Origin: Clostridiaceae bacterium
GTDB lineage: Bacteria > Bacillota > Clostridia > Oscillospirales > Acutalibacteraceae
NCBI GenBank assembly: GCA_016292785.1
Contig: JAEDFL010000004.1
Location: 14,947-78,946 of the forward strand
Length of the DNA stretch: 64,000 bases
Direction: 5' to 3'
Shown: positions 49,450-58,808 of the stretch, one piece after another
Layout: each line of letters opens with the position of its first letter
Numbering within the stretch: position 1 is the stretch's first letter
Translations under genes and position numbers: made by a program
Notes under the pieces: model-generated
Seen by the model: only the letters and a program-made list of their open reading frames with translations
Told to the model about the DNA's origin: nothing
The model's database searches: none

Positions 49450-49821
49450 TTATTTAATTTCGATCTCTGCGCCGACTTCCTCAAGCTTAGCCTTGAGATC
49501 CTCAGCCTCGTCCTTAGAAACGCCTTCCTTGATTGCCTTGGGAGCGCCGTCAACAAGAGCCTTAGCCTCAGCAAGTCCAAGACCTGTGATGTCCTTAACA
49601 GCCTTAACAACCTTGATCTTCTGTGCGCCTGCGTTAGCAAGGATAACGTCGAACTCGGTCTTCTCCTCAGCTGCCGGGCCTGCTACTGCCGGACCTGCAA
49701 CAACTGCTGCTGCAGCGGAAACGCCGAACTCCTCTTCTACTGCGTGTACGAGCTCTGAAAGCTCAAGAACTGAAAGAGTCTTCAACTCTTCAACGATAGC
49801 ATTAATTTTCTCTGATGCCAT
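49450..49821 (-). CDS. rplL: 50S ribosomal protein L7/L12
   Basis: A 123-residue stalk protein. The N-terminal dimerisation helices (LSVLELSELVHAVEEEFGV), the Ala/Gly-rich hinge (AAAAVVAGPAVAGPAAEEKTEF) split across two short runs, and the C-terminal factor-binding domain (KIKVVKAVKDITGLGLAEAK) are all ordinary. It follows rplJ by 57 bases and ends at a strong terminator. Confidence 0.98.
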   Translation of the reverse strand: MASEKINAIVEELKTLSVLELSELVHAVEEEFGVSAAAAVVAGPAVAGPAAEEKTEFDVILANAGAQKIKVVKAVKDITGLGLAEAKALVDGAPKAIKEGVSKDEAEDLKAKLEEVGAEIEIK

Positions 49822-49878
49822 GGTAATTTACCTCCATAATAGTTTTTGTAATTTTTTAAAATTTAGTTTCGCTGACAA

Positions 49879-50397
49879 TTAAGCCTCAGCGGGAGCTTCT
49901 GCCTTATCGGCGATAGCCTGAACGGCACGGGCAAAGCCTGCGATAGGTGCGCTGAATACATTTGCAACCATAGAGAGCAATGTTTCTCTCGAGGGAAGGT
50001 TTGCAAGATCCTTGAGCTTCTCCATCGACATTACTTCACCGTCGAGATAACCTGCTTTAAGAGCAAAGTTGTCGTGATCCTCAGCATACTTGTTAAGGAT
50101 ACGGGCTGCGGCTACATAGTCGTCCTTGGAAGTTGCGAGAGCTGTTGTTCCGTCAAGAACCTCGCTCATGCTTTCGAGTGATGTTCCGCTGATTGCGAGC
50201 TTGAGGAGAGTATTCTTAACAACAGTGTACTCAACTCCTGCTTCACGAAGCTCCTTACGCAGAGCGGTATCATCGGCAACGGAAATACCCTTGTAATCTA
50301 CGATTACGCCGGCGCATGAATTGCTGATTCTGTCTGCAACGGCAGCAACGATCTGCTTCTTCTGTTCCAAAACGCTTGCACTTGGCATGTTTTTCAC
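49879..50397 (-). CDS. rplJ: 50S ribosomal protein L10
   Basis: A 172-residue stalk base protein that anchors L7/L12 dimers to 23S rRNA. The N-terminal rRNA-binding domain (VIVDYKGISVADDTALRKE, YTVVKNTLLKLA) and the C-terminal helix that holds L7/L12 are present. Expression is probably controlled by the L10 leader immediately upstream, which binds L10 or L10-(L12)4. rplA/rplK are not adjacent upstream; instead a ZIP transporter lies there. Confidence 0.98.
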   Translation of the reverse strand: MKNMPSASVLEQKKQIVAAVADRISNSCAGVIVDYKGISVADDTALRKELREAGVEYTVVKNTLLKLAISGTSLESMSEVLDGTTALATSKDDYVAAARILNKYAEDHDNFALKAGYLDGEVMSMEKLKDLANLPSRETLLSMVANVFSAPIAGFARAVQAIADKAEAPAEA

Positions 50398-50429
50398 CTC
50401 TCATACAATGAAATAAGGTGCGTATAAAC

Positions 50430-50585
50430 GAAAACTAATCCCTGTCCACTCACCGTGAACAGGGATATGACATACAAATATTTACCCGAAAAAGCTTCGG
50501 TAATCGTATGCTCCCATTCTCGGCAGGCGGTCGTTAAACCATTACGCTGATGCACCTGCTGTCTTTGAAAAAGAACAGCTTAGTT
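50430..50585 (-). ncRNA. L10 leader (ribosomal protein autoregulatory 5'-UTR)
   Basis: Minus-strand 5'-UTR of rplJ. It contains the typical L10-leader arms AGACAGCAGGTGC and CCTGCCGAGA with the intervening TTAA segment, followed by the stem ATCCCTGT/ACAGGGAT (50438-50466) and TAGTTTTCG, an attenuator-like hairpin. This is the known autoregulatory leader arrangement upstream of rplJ-rplL. Confidence 0.85.
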
Positions 50586-50614
50586 ATATTACCATATACT
50601 TTTTCGTTTGTCAA
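50586..50614 (-). promoter_or_regulatory. Promoter of rplJ-rplL
   Basis: Perfect TTGACA, a 17-base spacer and TAATAT on the minus strand, directly ahead of the L10 leader. Confidence 0.85.
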
Positions 50615-50641
50615 CTGTTTTTTGATATTATCTATTATTTT

Positions 50642-51385
50642 TCAGCCCATTGCAACATCAAGAAGCATCATTAAAGCAAAGCCGACCGCTGTTCCCGCTG
50701 TGCCTATGCGGCTTTTCGCCTGAGGAATAAGCTCCTGCGACACGACGTAAATCATCGCTCCTGCGGCAAAGGAAAGCACGAACGGAAGTATCGGAGAAAC
50801 AAGCCAGGTGAGCAAAACCGTCAGCACCGCCGCTATAGGCTCGACCGCACCCGACAGCACTCCGTACAAAAAAGCTCGCCTCTTCGTCATTCCGTCCGTG
50901 ACGAGCGGGGCGGAGATTATTGTGCCCTCGGGGAAGTTCTGGACAGATATTCCTATTGAAAGCGTGAGGGCTTCGGAGGGCGGAATTACACCGCTGAGTG
51001 CACCGGAGAAAGCAACGCCGACCGCCATGCCCTCCGGGATATTGTGGAGCGTTACCGCTATGAAAAGCATCAGACTTTCTCCGAGCTTCGGCGGCTGTGT
51101 TTCGTCCGTCTTGATTTCGGGAACAAGGAAGTCAAGCAGCATCATACCTGCCGTACCGCTCAGGAAGCCTGCGACAGCAGGAATCCACGAGCCTGCCGCC
51201 TCTATTGCCGGTATAAGCAGCGACCATACCGAAGCCGCCGTCATAACTCCTGCCGCAAAGCCGAGCATTGCACGGTGAAAACGGGGATTTGCTCCCTTTT
51301 TCATAAAGAATACCGCCGCCGCACCGATTGAAGTCCCAATGAACGGCAACACTATTCCGATAACCGTTTCAGTTATGCAATTCAT
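50642..51385 (-). CDS. ZIP-family divalent metal transporter
   Basis: A 247-residue membrane transporter with about eight helices. HNIPEGMAVG (helix IV) and NFPEGTI (helix V) form the binuclear metal site, and SGAVEPIAAV follows. Members import zinc or iron along a gradient. The cytoplasmic loop between helices III and IV is short and not His-rich. No metal regulator operator is visible. It ends 56 bases before the L10 leader start, so readthrough into rplJ is possible, although rplJ has its own consensus promoter. Confidence 0.92.
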   Translation of the reverse strand: MNCITETVIGIVLPFIGTSIGAAAVFFMKKGANPRFHRAMLGFAAGVMTAASVWSLLIPAIEAAGSWIPAVAGFLSGTAGMMLLDFLVPEIKTDETQPPKLGESLMLFIAVTLHNIPEGMAVGVAFSGALSGVIPPSEALTLSIGISVQNFPEGTIISAPLVTDGMTKRRAFLYGVLSGAVEPIAAVLTVLLTWLVSPILPFVLSFAAGAMIYVVSQELIPQAKSRIGTAGTAVGFALMMLLDVAMG

Positions 51386-51511
51386 TCAATCACCGATTTC
51401 TAAAATATTCCTAATATCAGAAATATTCCGCCGTCAAATAAATGTTCGTCAATAAGGTTGTATTTTTTTTCGTCGTGTATTATAATAATCGGCGTGAACG
51501 GAGGTGTCGAA

Positions 51512-52963
51512 ATGGAAGACTTTTGCGAAAAAGTGAAAATGAAGCGCAGAGCCTTTGCCGACAGAGCATATAATACCCTTTGCCGTGCTGACGACGGGTT
51601 TTCTTCACGGCGAAAGCTCAACATTGCCGTTATTGCGGCAGTTTGCGTTGTTCTGTTTGCCTTTATGCTTTTTCTGAACTACTGCACCCCATATCTCAAC
51701 GACGACTATATTTATTTCAACATTTTCTCCGAGGACGGCATCGGCGACTTTATTCTTCTGTCCGTCAAGGATCAGAAGGTTGAGAGCATTTCCGATATTG
51801 TGGAGTCGATGAAAGCTCACTACAATGTTATGAACGGCAGGATCGTTATTCATTCTATCGTTCAGCTTGTTCTGATGTATCCGAAAGCTGTTTTCAACGT
51901 GCTGAACTCGGCGGCTTATGTTGCGCTGATGCTTCTTATCTACAAGCATTGCAAGGGAAATAAAAAAGAGGACAGGGCAGTCCTTTTTGTGCTTATATGT
52001 CTTGCGGCATGGACGTTTCTGCCCGATTTCGGCAAGACAGTCTTATGGCTCACGGGCAGTATCAACTATCTGTGGAGCTCAGTCTTTCGGCTTGCCGTTC
52101 TTCTCCCGTTCAGGCTGTATGCTGACGGCAGGGAGGACAAAATACCGTGGCTCAAAGCTGTTGTAATGACGCTTCTTTGTGCGGCGGCAGGAGCAACGAA
52201 CGAAAACACAAGTGCCGCTTTCATCGGAGTTGTTGTTCTTTTTATGATATATTGCCGATGTCACGGCAGAAAAATTCCGTTCTGGTCTGTCACGGGACTT
52301 ATCGGTGCGCTGTGCGGATTTTTCTTTATGGTGGCGGCTCCCGGCAATTCACGCCGCATAGGGATTGGCGAGGAGGTCGGAAATTCCGTTCTTTCAAGAC
52401 TTACCAACATTCCCGGCAATATGGTTCTTTCACTCTCGGTTTTCGTCGGAGCGTTTGCGGTCTGCGCAGTAATTCTCTACGCTTATGACCGTGAAAACGG
52501 TAACTCGAAAACAGGAGTTGCTTTAATCTCCATGCTCGGCGCTTTCGGTGCGGCGGCAGTTATGATCGCCTCACCCCAGTTCCCGACAAGAGCGTGGTTC
52601 GGCATATATGTCTACGCCATGACCGCAGTAGGCATACTCGTTTACCGCATTATGCTCAGCGAAAATCTGACAAGGAAGCTCCTGCTTATTTCGGTCGTTT
52701 TCTGGTCGGTGTGGAGTCTGATGTCCTACACGCACACCGCTCAGGATATGAAAAAACTGCACGAAAATACCGTAAAGCGTGAGGCATATATTGAGGAACA
52801 GAAGAGCCTCGGCAACCTCGACCTTGAGCTTGAAAAATATTACACAACAGACAAGCACGCTCCGTCCATGGACAGCTCGGATGTCTCCGAGGATCCCGAA
52901 CACTGGAGAAACATCACTTTCTCCATGCACTACGGACTTAACAGCGTGAAAGAAAAAGAATAA
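51512..52963 (+). CDS. DUF6056-like multi-pass membrane protein (GT-C-like)
   Basis: A 483-residue protein with about ten to twelve membrane helices. The first extracytoplasmic loop carries LNDDYIYFN, and a later loop carries the WLTGSINYLWS segment followed by TNENTSA, the pattern of DUF6056 proteins. These resemble GT-C polyprenol-phosphate-dependent glycosyltransferases, whose acidic first-loop residues coordinate metal. A sugar-transfer role at the cell surface is inference. The ATG at 51512 follows GGAGG; the hydrophobic upstream codons from 51458 overlap the promoter region (TATAAT at 51481). metF follows 25 bases later. Confidence 0.75.
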   Translation: MEDFCEKVKMKRRAFADRAYNTLCRADDGFSSRRKLNIAVIAAVCVVLFAFMLFLNYCTPYLNDDYIYFNIFSEDGIGDFILLSVKDQKVESISDIVESMKAHYNVMNGRIVIHSIVQLVLMYPKAVFNVLNSAAYVALMLLIYKHCKGNKKEDRAVLFVLICLAAWTFLPDFGKTVLWLTGSINYLWSSVFRLAVLLPFRLYADGREDKIPWLKAVVMTLLCAAAGATNENTSAAFIGVVVLFMIYCRCHGRKIPFWSVTGLIGALCGFFFMVAAPGNSRRIGIGEEVGNSVLSRLTNIPGNMVLSLSVFVGAFAVCAVILYAYDRENGNSKTGVALISMLGAFGAAAVMIASPQFPTRAWFGIYVYAMTAVGILVYRIMLSENLTRKLLLISVVFWSVWSLMSYTHTAQDMKKLHENTVKREAYIEEQKSLGNLDLELEKYYTTDKHAPSMDSSDVSEDPEHWRNITFSMHYGLNSVKEKE

Positions 52964-52988
52964 TATGACCCCGAAGGGAGCAAACTAT

Positions 52989-53867
52989 ATGAAAATTATT
53001 GATATCCTTAACAGCGGAAAAATGTCCATGTCTTTTGAGGTTTTTCCTCCAAAGACCGACACCGCTTTTGAAAATGTCAGCCGTGCAACTCAGGAGATTG
53101 CGAAGCTCAATCCCTCCTATATGAGCATCACCTACGGTGCAGGCGGCGGAACGAGCAAATACACGCTCGATATTGCCGAAAACATTATGAAGGATTTCGG
53201 CGTTCCCACTCTTGCTCACCTGACCTGTGTTTCCTCGTCGAGAGAAACCGTTCGTGAGAGAATCGAAGAAATGAACGCAAGAGGAATTAACAACGTTCTT
53301 GCCCTCAGAGGCGATATTCCTGCCGATATGGAGAATGACGACAGGAGCGAATGGAGCTACCGCTATGCCGTCGATCTTATCCGTGAAATCAAGGACAGCG
53401 GCTATGATTTCTGCATCGGCGGAGCGTGCTATCCCGAAATTCACCCCGAAAGCTCAAATCAGAAAGAGGATATCAAGCACCTTAAAGAAAAGGTTGACGC
53501 AGGCTGTGAGTTCCTCACTACTCAGATGTTTTTTGACAACAACCTGCTTTACAACTTCCTTTATAAAATCCGTGAAGCAGGCATCACCGTTCCGATCATT
53601 GCAGGAATAATGCCGATAACCAATGCAAATCAGGTTGACAGGGCAATCAAGCTTTCGGGCTCGTTTATGCCGCAGAGATTCAAGAGCCTTGTTGACAAAT
53701 TCGGCTCCGATCCGCTTGCAATGAAGCAGGCAGGTATCGCCTATGCGACCGATCAGATCATTGATCTTTATGCGAACGGCTTGACGAACATCCATGTTTA
53801 TTCGATGAACAAGCCCGACGTAGCACAGAAAATTCAGGCAAATCTTTCCGATATTTTAGGTAAGTGA
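52989..53867 (+). CDS. metF: 5,10-methylenetetrahydrofolate reductase
   Basis: A 292-residue FAD enzyme that reduces methylene-THF to methyl-THF, the methyl donor for MetH two genes downstream. MSFEVFPPKTD, MSITYGAGGG, HLTCVSSS, NVLALRGDIP and CIGGACYPE are all canonical. The ATG at 52989 follows AGGGAG. It lies four bases ahead of the activation-domain gene. Confidence 0.96.
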   Translation: MKIIDILNSGKMSMSFEVFPPKTDTAFENVSRATQEIAKLNPSYMSITYGAGGGTSKYTLDIAENIMKDFGVPTLAHLTCVSSSRETVRERIEEMNARGINNVLALRGDIPADMENDDRSEWSYRYAVDLIREIKDSGYDFCIGGACYPEIHPESSNQKEDIKHLKEKVDAGCEFLTTQMFFDNNLLYNFLYKIREAGITVPIIAGIMPITNANQVDRAIKLSGSFMPQRFKSLVDKFGSDPLAMKQAGIAYATDQIIDLYANGLTNIHVYSMNKPDVAQKIQANLSDILGK

Positions 53868-53871
53868 CAAA

Positions 53872-54489
53872 ATGGAAACGGTACAGACTGCAATTTTTGA
53901 AGAACCGCCGATCAACGAGCGTGAAATTCTGAGATATATGTCCTCACGGGGCGGCGAAGACGAGCTTCGTCCGCTGATAAGAGAATGCCTTGACGAGCTT
54001 CGCGGCAGGCTGAGCTATAAAGTCTGTCATATCACCCTGCCCATTGAGATTGACGGAAATAAAATCAAGCTCCCCTGCGGAGAGATCGAAAGCCATAATC
54101 TTGCAAAAAACCTGAGCGGCTGTGAAAAAGCCGTGATTTTTGCCGCAACGATCGGCGTTGAGATAGACCGTCTGATCGCAAAATATTCACGTCTTTCTCC
54201 TGCCAAGGCTTTCTGCTGCCAGGCGATAGGCGCGGAAAGGGTTGAAGAACTCTGCGACGATTTCTGCGAGAGCGTCAATGAAAAACTTGGCGCAGGCGGA
54301 GAAATGCTCAAGCCGAGATTCAGTCCCGGCTACGGCGATCTGCCGCTTGAAACTCAGAAGATGATCTTCTCTCTGCTTGACTGTCCCAAAAGGATAGGCG
54401 TAACCCTCGGAGACTCCCTTTTGATGTCTCCGTCAAAATCCGTAACTGCATTTGCAGGAATAACAAAACGACAGGAAGTGTCCCGATGA
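53872..54489 (+). CDS. Stand-alone methionine synthase activation (AdoMet-binding) domain protein
   Basis: A 205-residue protein matching the C-terminal reactivation domain of MetH. The AdoMet-binding signature RFSPGYGDLPLETQ and the end segment GDSLLMSPSKSVTAFAGI are visible. In enteric MetH this domain is fused; here the downstream MetH lacks it, so the two polypeptides should associate to reduce and remethylate oxidised cob(II)alamin. The gene overlaps metH by four bases (ATGA). Confidence 0.9.
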   Translation: METVQTAIFEEPPINEREILRYMSSRGGEDELRPLIRECLDELRGRLSYKVCHITLPIEIDGNKIKLPCGEIESHNLAKNLSGCEKAVIFAATIGVEIDRLIAKYSRLSPAKAFCCQAIGAERVEELCDDFCESVNEKLGAGGEMLKPRFSPGYGDLPLETQKMIFSLLDCPKRIGVTLGDSLLMSPSKSVTAFAGITKRQEVSR

Positions 54490-56858
54490 ACATTCGTGAA
54501 TTTATAAAAAACAATATCGTTATCCTTGACGGAGGACTGGGAACTCTCCTGCAAAAGAGCGGACTGCCCTCGGGTGAGCTGCCCGAACGTTGGAACGTTA
54601 CACATCCCGAAACCGTCACGGAGATACACCGAAATTATTACAACAGCGGAAGCAACGTTGTCTGCACAAACACGTTCGGAGCAAATATTCTGAAATTTGA
54701 CCGTGACGAGCTGGACGAAATAATCCGCTGTGCTATAAAAAATGTCGATGAAGCGAGAAAGACCTCATCGGGAAAGCAGGAGAAGTTTATTTCGCTTGAT
54801 ATCGGCCCGACAGGAAAGCTTCTGAAGCCCCTCGGTGATCTTGACTTTGAAAAAGCGGTTGAGATTTTTGCCGAAACGGTAAGGCTCGGTGTTAAATACG
54901 GAGCCGACCTCATCACGATTGAAACGATGAACGACAGCTACGAAACCAAGGCAGCCGTTCTTGCCGCAAAGGAAAACAGCGATCTGCCGATTTTTGTCAC
55001 CAACGCTTACGGCGAAAACGGACGTCTTATGACGGGCGCAGATCCTGCGTGTATGGCGGCGATGCTGGAGGGAATGGGCGTTGATGCGATCGGAGCAAAC
55101 TGCTCCCTCGGCCCGAAACAGCTTCAGGGCGTTATGGACGAGCTTTTGAAATACTGCTCCGTCCCCGTAATCTTCAAGCCGAATGCAGGTCTGCCGAAAA
55201 GCGACGGGAACGTGACCTATTTCGACGTCGGCGCAGAGGATTTCTCGCAGGAGGTGCTTCTCTCTGTAAAGAAAGGCGTCAGAATAATCGGCGGCTGCTG
55301 CGGCACAACTCCCGAATACATCGGCAAATTGAAAGAGCTGACGAAAGGACTGCAGCCGAAAGCGATTGAAAAGAAAAGCTATTCGGTTGTTACATCATAT
55401 AACAAGGCGGTTTTCTTCGGTCAGAAGCCTGTGCTTATCGGCGAACGCATCAATCCTACGGGCAAGAAGCGTTTCAAGCAGGCTTTGGTCGAGAATGATA
55501 TCGGCTATATTTTGCAGGAGGCTGTCAATCAGCAGGCAAAGGGCGTTCACATCCTTGACGTTAATGTCGGTCTGCCCGGAATTGACGAGACAAAAATGCT
55601 GACCGAATCAGTCTGCGAGCTTCAATGCGTGACCGATCTGCCCTTGCAGATAGATTCCTCCGATCCCGTTGCCATGGAGAGCGCACTCCGCCGCTACAAC
55701 GGCAAGGCGATGATAAACTCCGTCAACGGCAAAAAGGAGAGTATGGAAGCGATCTTCCCTCTGATGAAAAAATACGGCGGATTTACGGTTGCCCTTACTC
55801 TTGACGAAAAAGGTATACCCGAAACCGTTCAGGGCAGAATGGATATCGCAAAGAAAATCCTTGCGACTGCCGCAGAATACGGCGTTGATAAAAAGGATAT
55901 TATCTTCGATCCGCTTGCGATGACGGTCAGCGCAGACAAAATGTCCGCCGTCATAACACTTGAAACGGTCAGGAGAATTACTCAGGAGCTTGGCTGTAAC
56001 ACCTCGCTCGGTGTTTCCAATGTTTCGTTCGGTCTGCCGTCGAGGGAGCTTGTCAATGCGGCATTTTTCACCGCCGCAATGGAGAACGGACTTTCAGCCG
56101 CAATTATGAATCCGTATTCCGAGAGAATGATGGAATCATATTACAGCTTCAACGTTATAAAAGGTCTTGACGATAACTGTATGGATTTTATCAACTTCGC
56201 ATCACAGCAGGAGTCTCAGCCGACCGCAAAGAACGAGAACAAGCAAACGCTTATTGACGCTATCGAAAAGGGCTTGAAAGAAAAAGCGGCGGAAATCACC
56301 GAGGCTATGCTTTCCGAAAATGCTCCGCTTGATATAGTAAATCTGCACGTTATTCCTGCACTTGACGAAGTCGGCAGAAGATTTGAGAATAAAACGCTTT
56401 TCCTGCCTCAGCTTCTCATGAGCGCAGAAGCGGCGAAATTCTCGTTTGAGGTCATCAAGGCTCATATGTCCGCTGAGGGAGAAAGCGTGAAGAAGGGTAC
56501 CGTTGTCCTTGCAACGGTTTACGGCGATATACACGATATCGGTAAAAACATCGTTAAACTGCTTTTGGAAAATTACGGCTTCAATGTAATCGACCTCGGC
56601 AAAAATGTGCCGCCCGAAGATGTGCTTGCCGCCGTGACCGAAACAAAAGCTCCTCTTGTCGGTCTCAGCGCACTTATGACGACGACCGTTCCGTCAATGG
56701 AAGAAACGATCAAGCTCATTAAAGATAAAGCGCCTTGGTGTAAAACCGTTGTCGGCGGTGCTGTGCTGACTCAGGAATATGCCGACAAGATCGGCGCTGA
56801 CAAATATTGTGCCGACGCAATGGAAACCGTCCGCTATGCGGAGACGATTTTAGGCTGA
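54486..56858 (+). CDS. metH: Cobalamin-dependent methionine synthase (without activation domain)
   Basis: A 790-residue enzyme that transfers methyl from methyl-THF to homocysteine through cobalamin. Homocysteine domain at about 1-290 with zinc cysteines in GANCSLGP and GGCCGTTPEY; pterin-binding domain at about 315-570 (GERINPTGKK, DVNVGLPGID); B12 cap and Rossmann domain at about 590-790 with the lower-ligand His in GDIHDIGKNIV. The activation domain is supplied by the preceding gene. No B12 or SAM riboswitch is visible upstream of metF or the first gene of the run. Confidence 0.96.
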   Translation: MNIREFIKNNIVILDGGLGTLLQKSGLPSGELPERWNVTHPETVTEIHRNYYNSGSNVVCTNTFGANILKFDRDELDEIIRCAIKNVDEARKTSSGKQEKFISLDIGPTGKLLKPLGDLDFEKAVEIFAETVRLGVKYGADLITIETMNDSYETKAAVLAAKENSDLPIFVTNAYGENGRLMTGADPACMAAMLEGMGVDAIGANCSLGPKQLQGVMDELLKYCSVPVIFKPNAGLPKSDGNVTYFDVGAEDFSQEVLLSVKKGVRIIGGCCGTTPEYIGKLKELTKGLQPKAIEKKSYSVVTSYNKAVFFGQKPVLIGERINPTGKKRFKQALVENDIGYILQEAVNQQAKGVHILDVNVGLPGIDETKMLTESVCELQCVTDLPLQIDSSDPVAMESALRRYNGKAMINSVNGKKESMEAIFPLMKKYGGFTVALTLDEKGIPETVQGRMDIAKKILATAAEYGVDKKDIIFDPLAMTVSADKMSAVITLETVRRITQELGCNTSLGVSNVSFGLPSRELVNAAFFTAAMENGLSAAIMNPYSERMMESYYSFNVIKGLDDNCMDFINFASQQESQPTAKNENKQTLIDAIEKGLKEKAAEITEAMLSENAPLDIVNLHVIPALDEVGRRFENKTLFLPQLLMSAEAAKFSFEVIKAHMSAEGESVKKGTVVLATVYGDIHDIGKNIVKLLLENYGFNVIDLGKNVPPEDVLAAVTETKAPLVGLSALMTTTVPSMEETIKLIKDKAPWCKTVVGGAVLTQEYADKIGADKYCADAMETVRYAETILG

Positions 56859-56877
56859 ATTATCGGAGGTGCGCCGT

Positions 56878-57882
56878 ATGATGACCGCTGAAATTAAAAT
56901 ACCTGCCGCAACGCCCCATCTTTGCAGCGTTGTAACAGGCTTTGTTATGCTTGAAGCTCAGGGAAAAATCAGGCTTAGTGTCAGCGGCTCGGAGCTGCCC
57001 TCGGACGGAATACTTGAGGTCAGGCTCGGCGGCAAAACCCTGGCATACGATATGAGCGACGGGTACAATTTCAAGCGTCCCGAAGCGGTGAGCGACTACC
57101 TTAAAAACTGCGACTGTTACTTCAAACGCAGTTTTTCCGACAGCCTTAACGAAAAGTTTTTCCCCGACAGCAAAGAAAAAATTCAAAAATGGGGCTTCAA
57201 CTATCTTGTCACCTGCAAGGGAAACAGCTATTTTAACCGCAGAAAAAACATTATGACTGCGGTAAATCTGCTCAGAGGACGAAAGCCGCTTTCATATTTC
57301 ACATACGACCGCTTTGAATGTGAGCCGGACAGAAAAAAGGATCAGAAAATCCTTTTTATGACAAGGCTTTGGACTGCCGATCAGACCACGGAGAAAAACC
57401 TCGATGCGGTAAACACAATGCGTATTGAGCTTTGCAATACTCTTCGCCGTGAATACGGAGAGCATTGTCTGACAGGAATATATGACGGCGACTATGCGAG
57501 AAAAATTTGTCCCGATCTGATTCTCCCGAACTCCCTCACCCGAAAAAACGATTACCTTGAAACGATGAAAGGCTCGGATATCTGCATCGGCAGTACGGGA
57601 CTTCACGGCTCGATCGGCTGGAAAACGGGCGAATATGTCGCCGCTTCACGTGCAATCATCAACGAAAAATTCAATTACGAGGTCACGGGAGATTTTGAAA
57701 TCGGCAAGAATTATTTCGATTTTGACAGCGTTGACGGCTGTATGGCTCACGTTGAAAAGCTGTTCAGCGATCCCGACCTTGCATATCAGATAAAAGTGAA
57801 CAACCGGAACTACTATCGGAATTATCTGCGCCCCGATGTTCAGGTCGCAAACTCCCTGAAAACCGCAGGATTCGATATTTAG
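56878..57882 (+). CDS. Glycosyltransferase-like protein (exostosin/GT1-like C-terminal half)
   Basis: A 334-residue cytoplasmic protein. I cannot assign a family firmly. The C-terminal half (DICIGSTGLHGSIGWKTGEY, SRAIINEKFNYE, NNRNYYRNYLRPD) has the look of the donor-binding domain of GT-B or exostosin-like transferases. The N-terminal half shows SVSGSELPSDG and a Tyr-rich segment. A sugar transfer role would fit the DUF6056-like membrane protein at the head of the same gene run, but the met genes lie between. ATG at 56878 follows GGAGG; a GTG at 56869 is an alternative. Confidence 0.6.
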   Translation: MMTAEIKIPAATPHLCSVVTGFVMLEAQGKIRLSVSGSELPSDGILEVRLGGKTLAYDMSDGYNFKRPEAVSDYLKNCDCYFKRSFSDSLNEKFFPDSKEKIQKWGFNYLVTCKGNSYFNRRKNIMTAVNLLRGRKPLSYFTYDRFECEPDRKKDQKILFMTRLWTADQTTEKNLDAVNTMRIELCNTLRREYGEHCLTGIYDGDYARKICPDLILPNSLTRKNDYLETMKGSDICIGSTGLHGSIGWKTGEYVAASRAIINEKFNYEVTGDFEIGKNYFDFDSVDGCMAHVEKLFSDPDLAYQIKVNNRNYYRNYLRPDVQVANSLKTAGFDI

Positions 57883-57985
57883 CGCAATTTTCAAGAGAAG
57901 CAACAGAGTGACTGAATTGTCTGTACCTGCTCCGGTTTGTTTGCTGTGATATAATTAAGAAAAATCACCAAAAGGAAGGATTGAC

Positions 57986-58276
57986 GTGAAAGAAAAGGTC
58001 TACGGTTTTTTAAAGACCGTTCCGAAAGGAAAGGTCGTGACCTACGGACAGATCGCCGAAGCGGCAGGAAATCCAAAGGCGGCAAGAGCAGTCGGAAATA
58101 TTCTGCACCGAAATCCGGACGGCGAAAATATCCCATGCTACAAGGCGGTTGATTCAAAGGGCAAGCTTTCCGCAAATTACGCTTTCGGTGGAATTGAAAA
58201 ACAGAGGGAGCGTCTTGAAAAAGAGGGGATAGAGGTCGAAAATTTTCGGGTTGATCTGAATAAATATAAATTCTGA
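57986..58276 (+). CDS. MGMT-family (Ada DNA-binding-domain-like) protein
   Basis: A 96-residue protein equal to the DNA-binding and active-site domain of O6-alkylguanine-DNA alkyltransferases. VYGFLKTVPKGKVVTYGQIA is the recognition region and RAVGNILHRNP the arginine finger helix. The active site is PCYKAV where canonical enzymes have PCHRV; the acceptor Cys is present, but the His that activates it is Tyr. It may be a lesion-binding alkyltransferase-like protein or a weak transferase. Reading starts with GTG or ATG near 57986 after AAGGAAGG. It is isolated, convergent with the GNAT gene. Confidence 0.82.
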   Translation: MKEKVYGFLKTVPKGKVVTYGQIAEAAGNPKAARAVGNILHRNPDGENIPCYKAVDSKGKLSANYAFGGIEKQRERLEKEGIEVENFRVDLNKYKF

Positions 58277-58288
58277 AACATTTTATCG

Positions 58289-58340
58289 CAAAAAAAACAC
58301 AGCGAAGAAAGCACGGATAATGCCGCTTTCTTCGCTGTGT
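58289..58340. terminator. Strong terminator between MGMT-like and GNAT genes
   Basis: A perfect 16-base inverted repeat (ACACAGCGAAGAAAGC at 58297-58312 and its complement at 58325-58340). On the minus strand eight T follow, so it terminates the GNAT gene best. Confidence 0.92.
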
Positions 58341-58358
58341 GTTAATGTTAACAGGATT

Positions 58359-58808
58359 TTACTCCAACGAATATTTCATAAGCTCGGGGTGACAGGAAGT
58401 TCCTCGCTTTTTGCAGGAGGAGCAGTAGACCGCAATTTTCGGCGAATCCTCCCAGCTCATTTTCTCCCATCCGCAATGGATATAATAATCGGGTTCTTTG
58501 GCGCAAGCCCAGATTTCTTTAACTCCGAGCTTTTTAGCTTCCTCAAAAACAACAGACTGCATAATCCTGCCGTAGCCCTTGGATTGCACGCCGCTGCGCA
58601 CGGCAATATCCCCGAGGGAATATGCGCCGTCACGGATTTCAAATGTAACCGCCGCAATGAGCTTGCCTGTCCGTGCGTCATCCATTCGCCACATTTTTAT
58701 TATTCTGTCAGGCATCCTCTCTTCGATTGTAACGCCCATTCCGCTCTCGTGAAAGAGCGTTGAAAGCGACAGGAAATCGTCTGTTTCTCTAATGATGTAA
58801 TCTTCCAT
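58359..58808 (-). CDS. GNAT-family N-acetyltransferase
   Basis: A 149-residue acetyl-CoA-dependent transferase with the motif A region GVQSKGYGRIMQSVVFEEAK and the following YYIHCGWEKM. The C-terminus carries a Cys pair and a Cys-Ser/His stretch (YCSSCKKRGTSCH) that may bind metal, unusual for the family. The substrate is unknown. I prefer the ATG at 58808; one at 58820 is possible. Minus-strand promoter-like boxes TTGACT and TACAAT with a 16-base spacer lie at 58841-58868. Confidence 0.82.
   Translation of the reverse strand: MEDYIIRETDDFLSLSTLFHESGMGVTIEERMPDRIIKMWRMDDARTGKLIAAVTFEIRDGAYSLGDIAVRSGVQSKGYGRIMQSVVFEEAKKLGVKEIWACAKEPDYYIHCGWEKMSWEDSPKIAVYCSSCKKRGTSCHPELMKYSLE

Noticed and set aside
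50430..50585. Leader upstream of rplJ as a new riboswitch
   Set aside because: Its arms and position match the known L10 ribosomal leader, so it is not novel.
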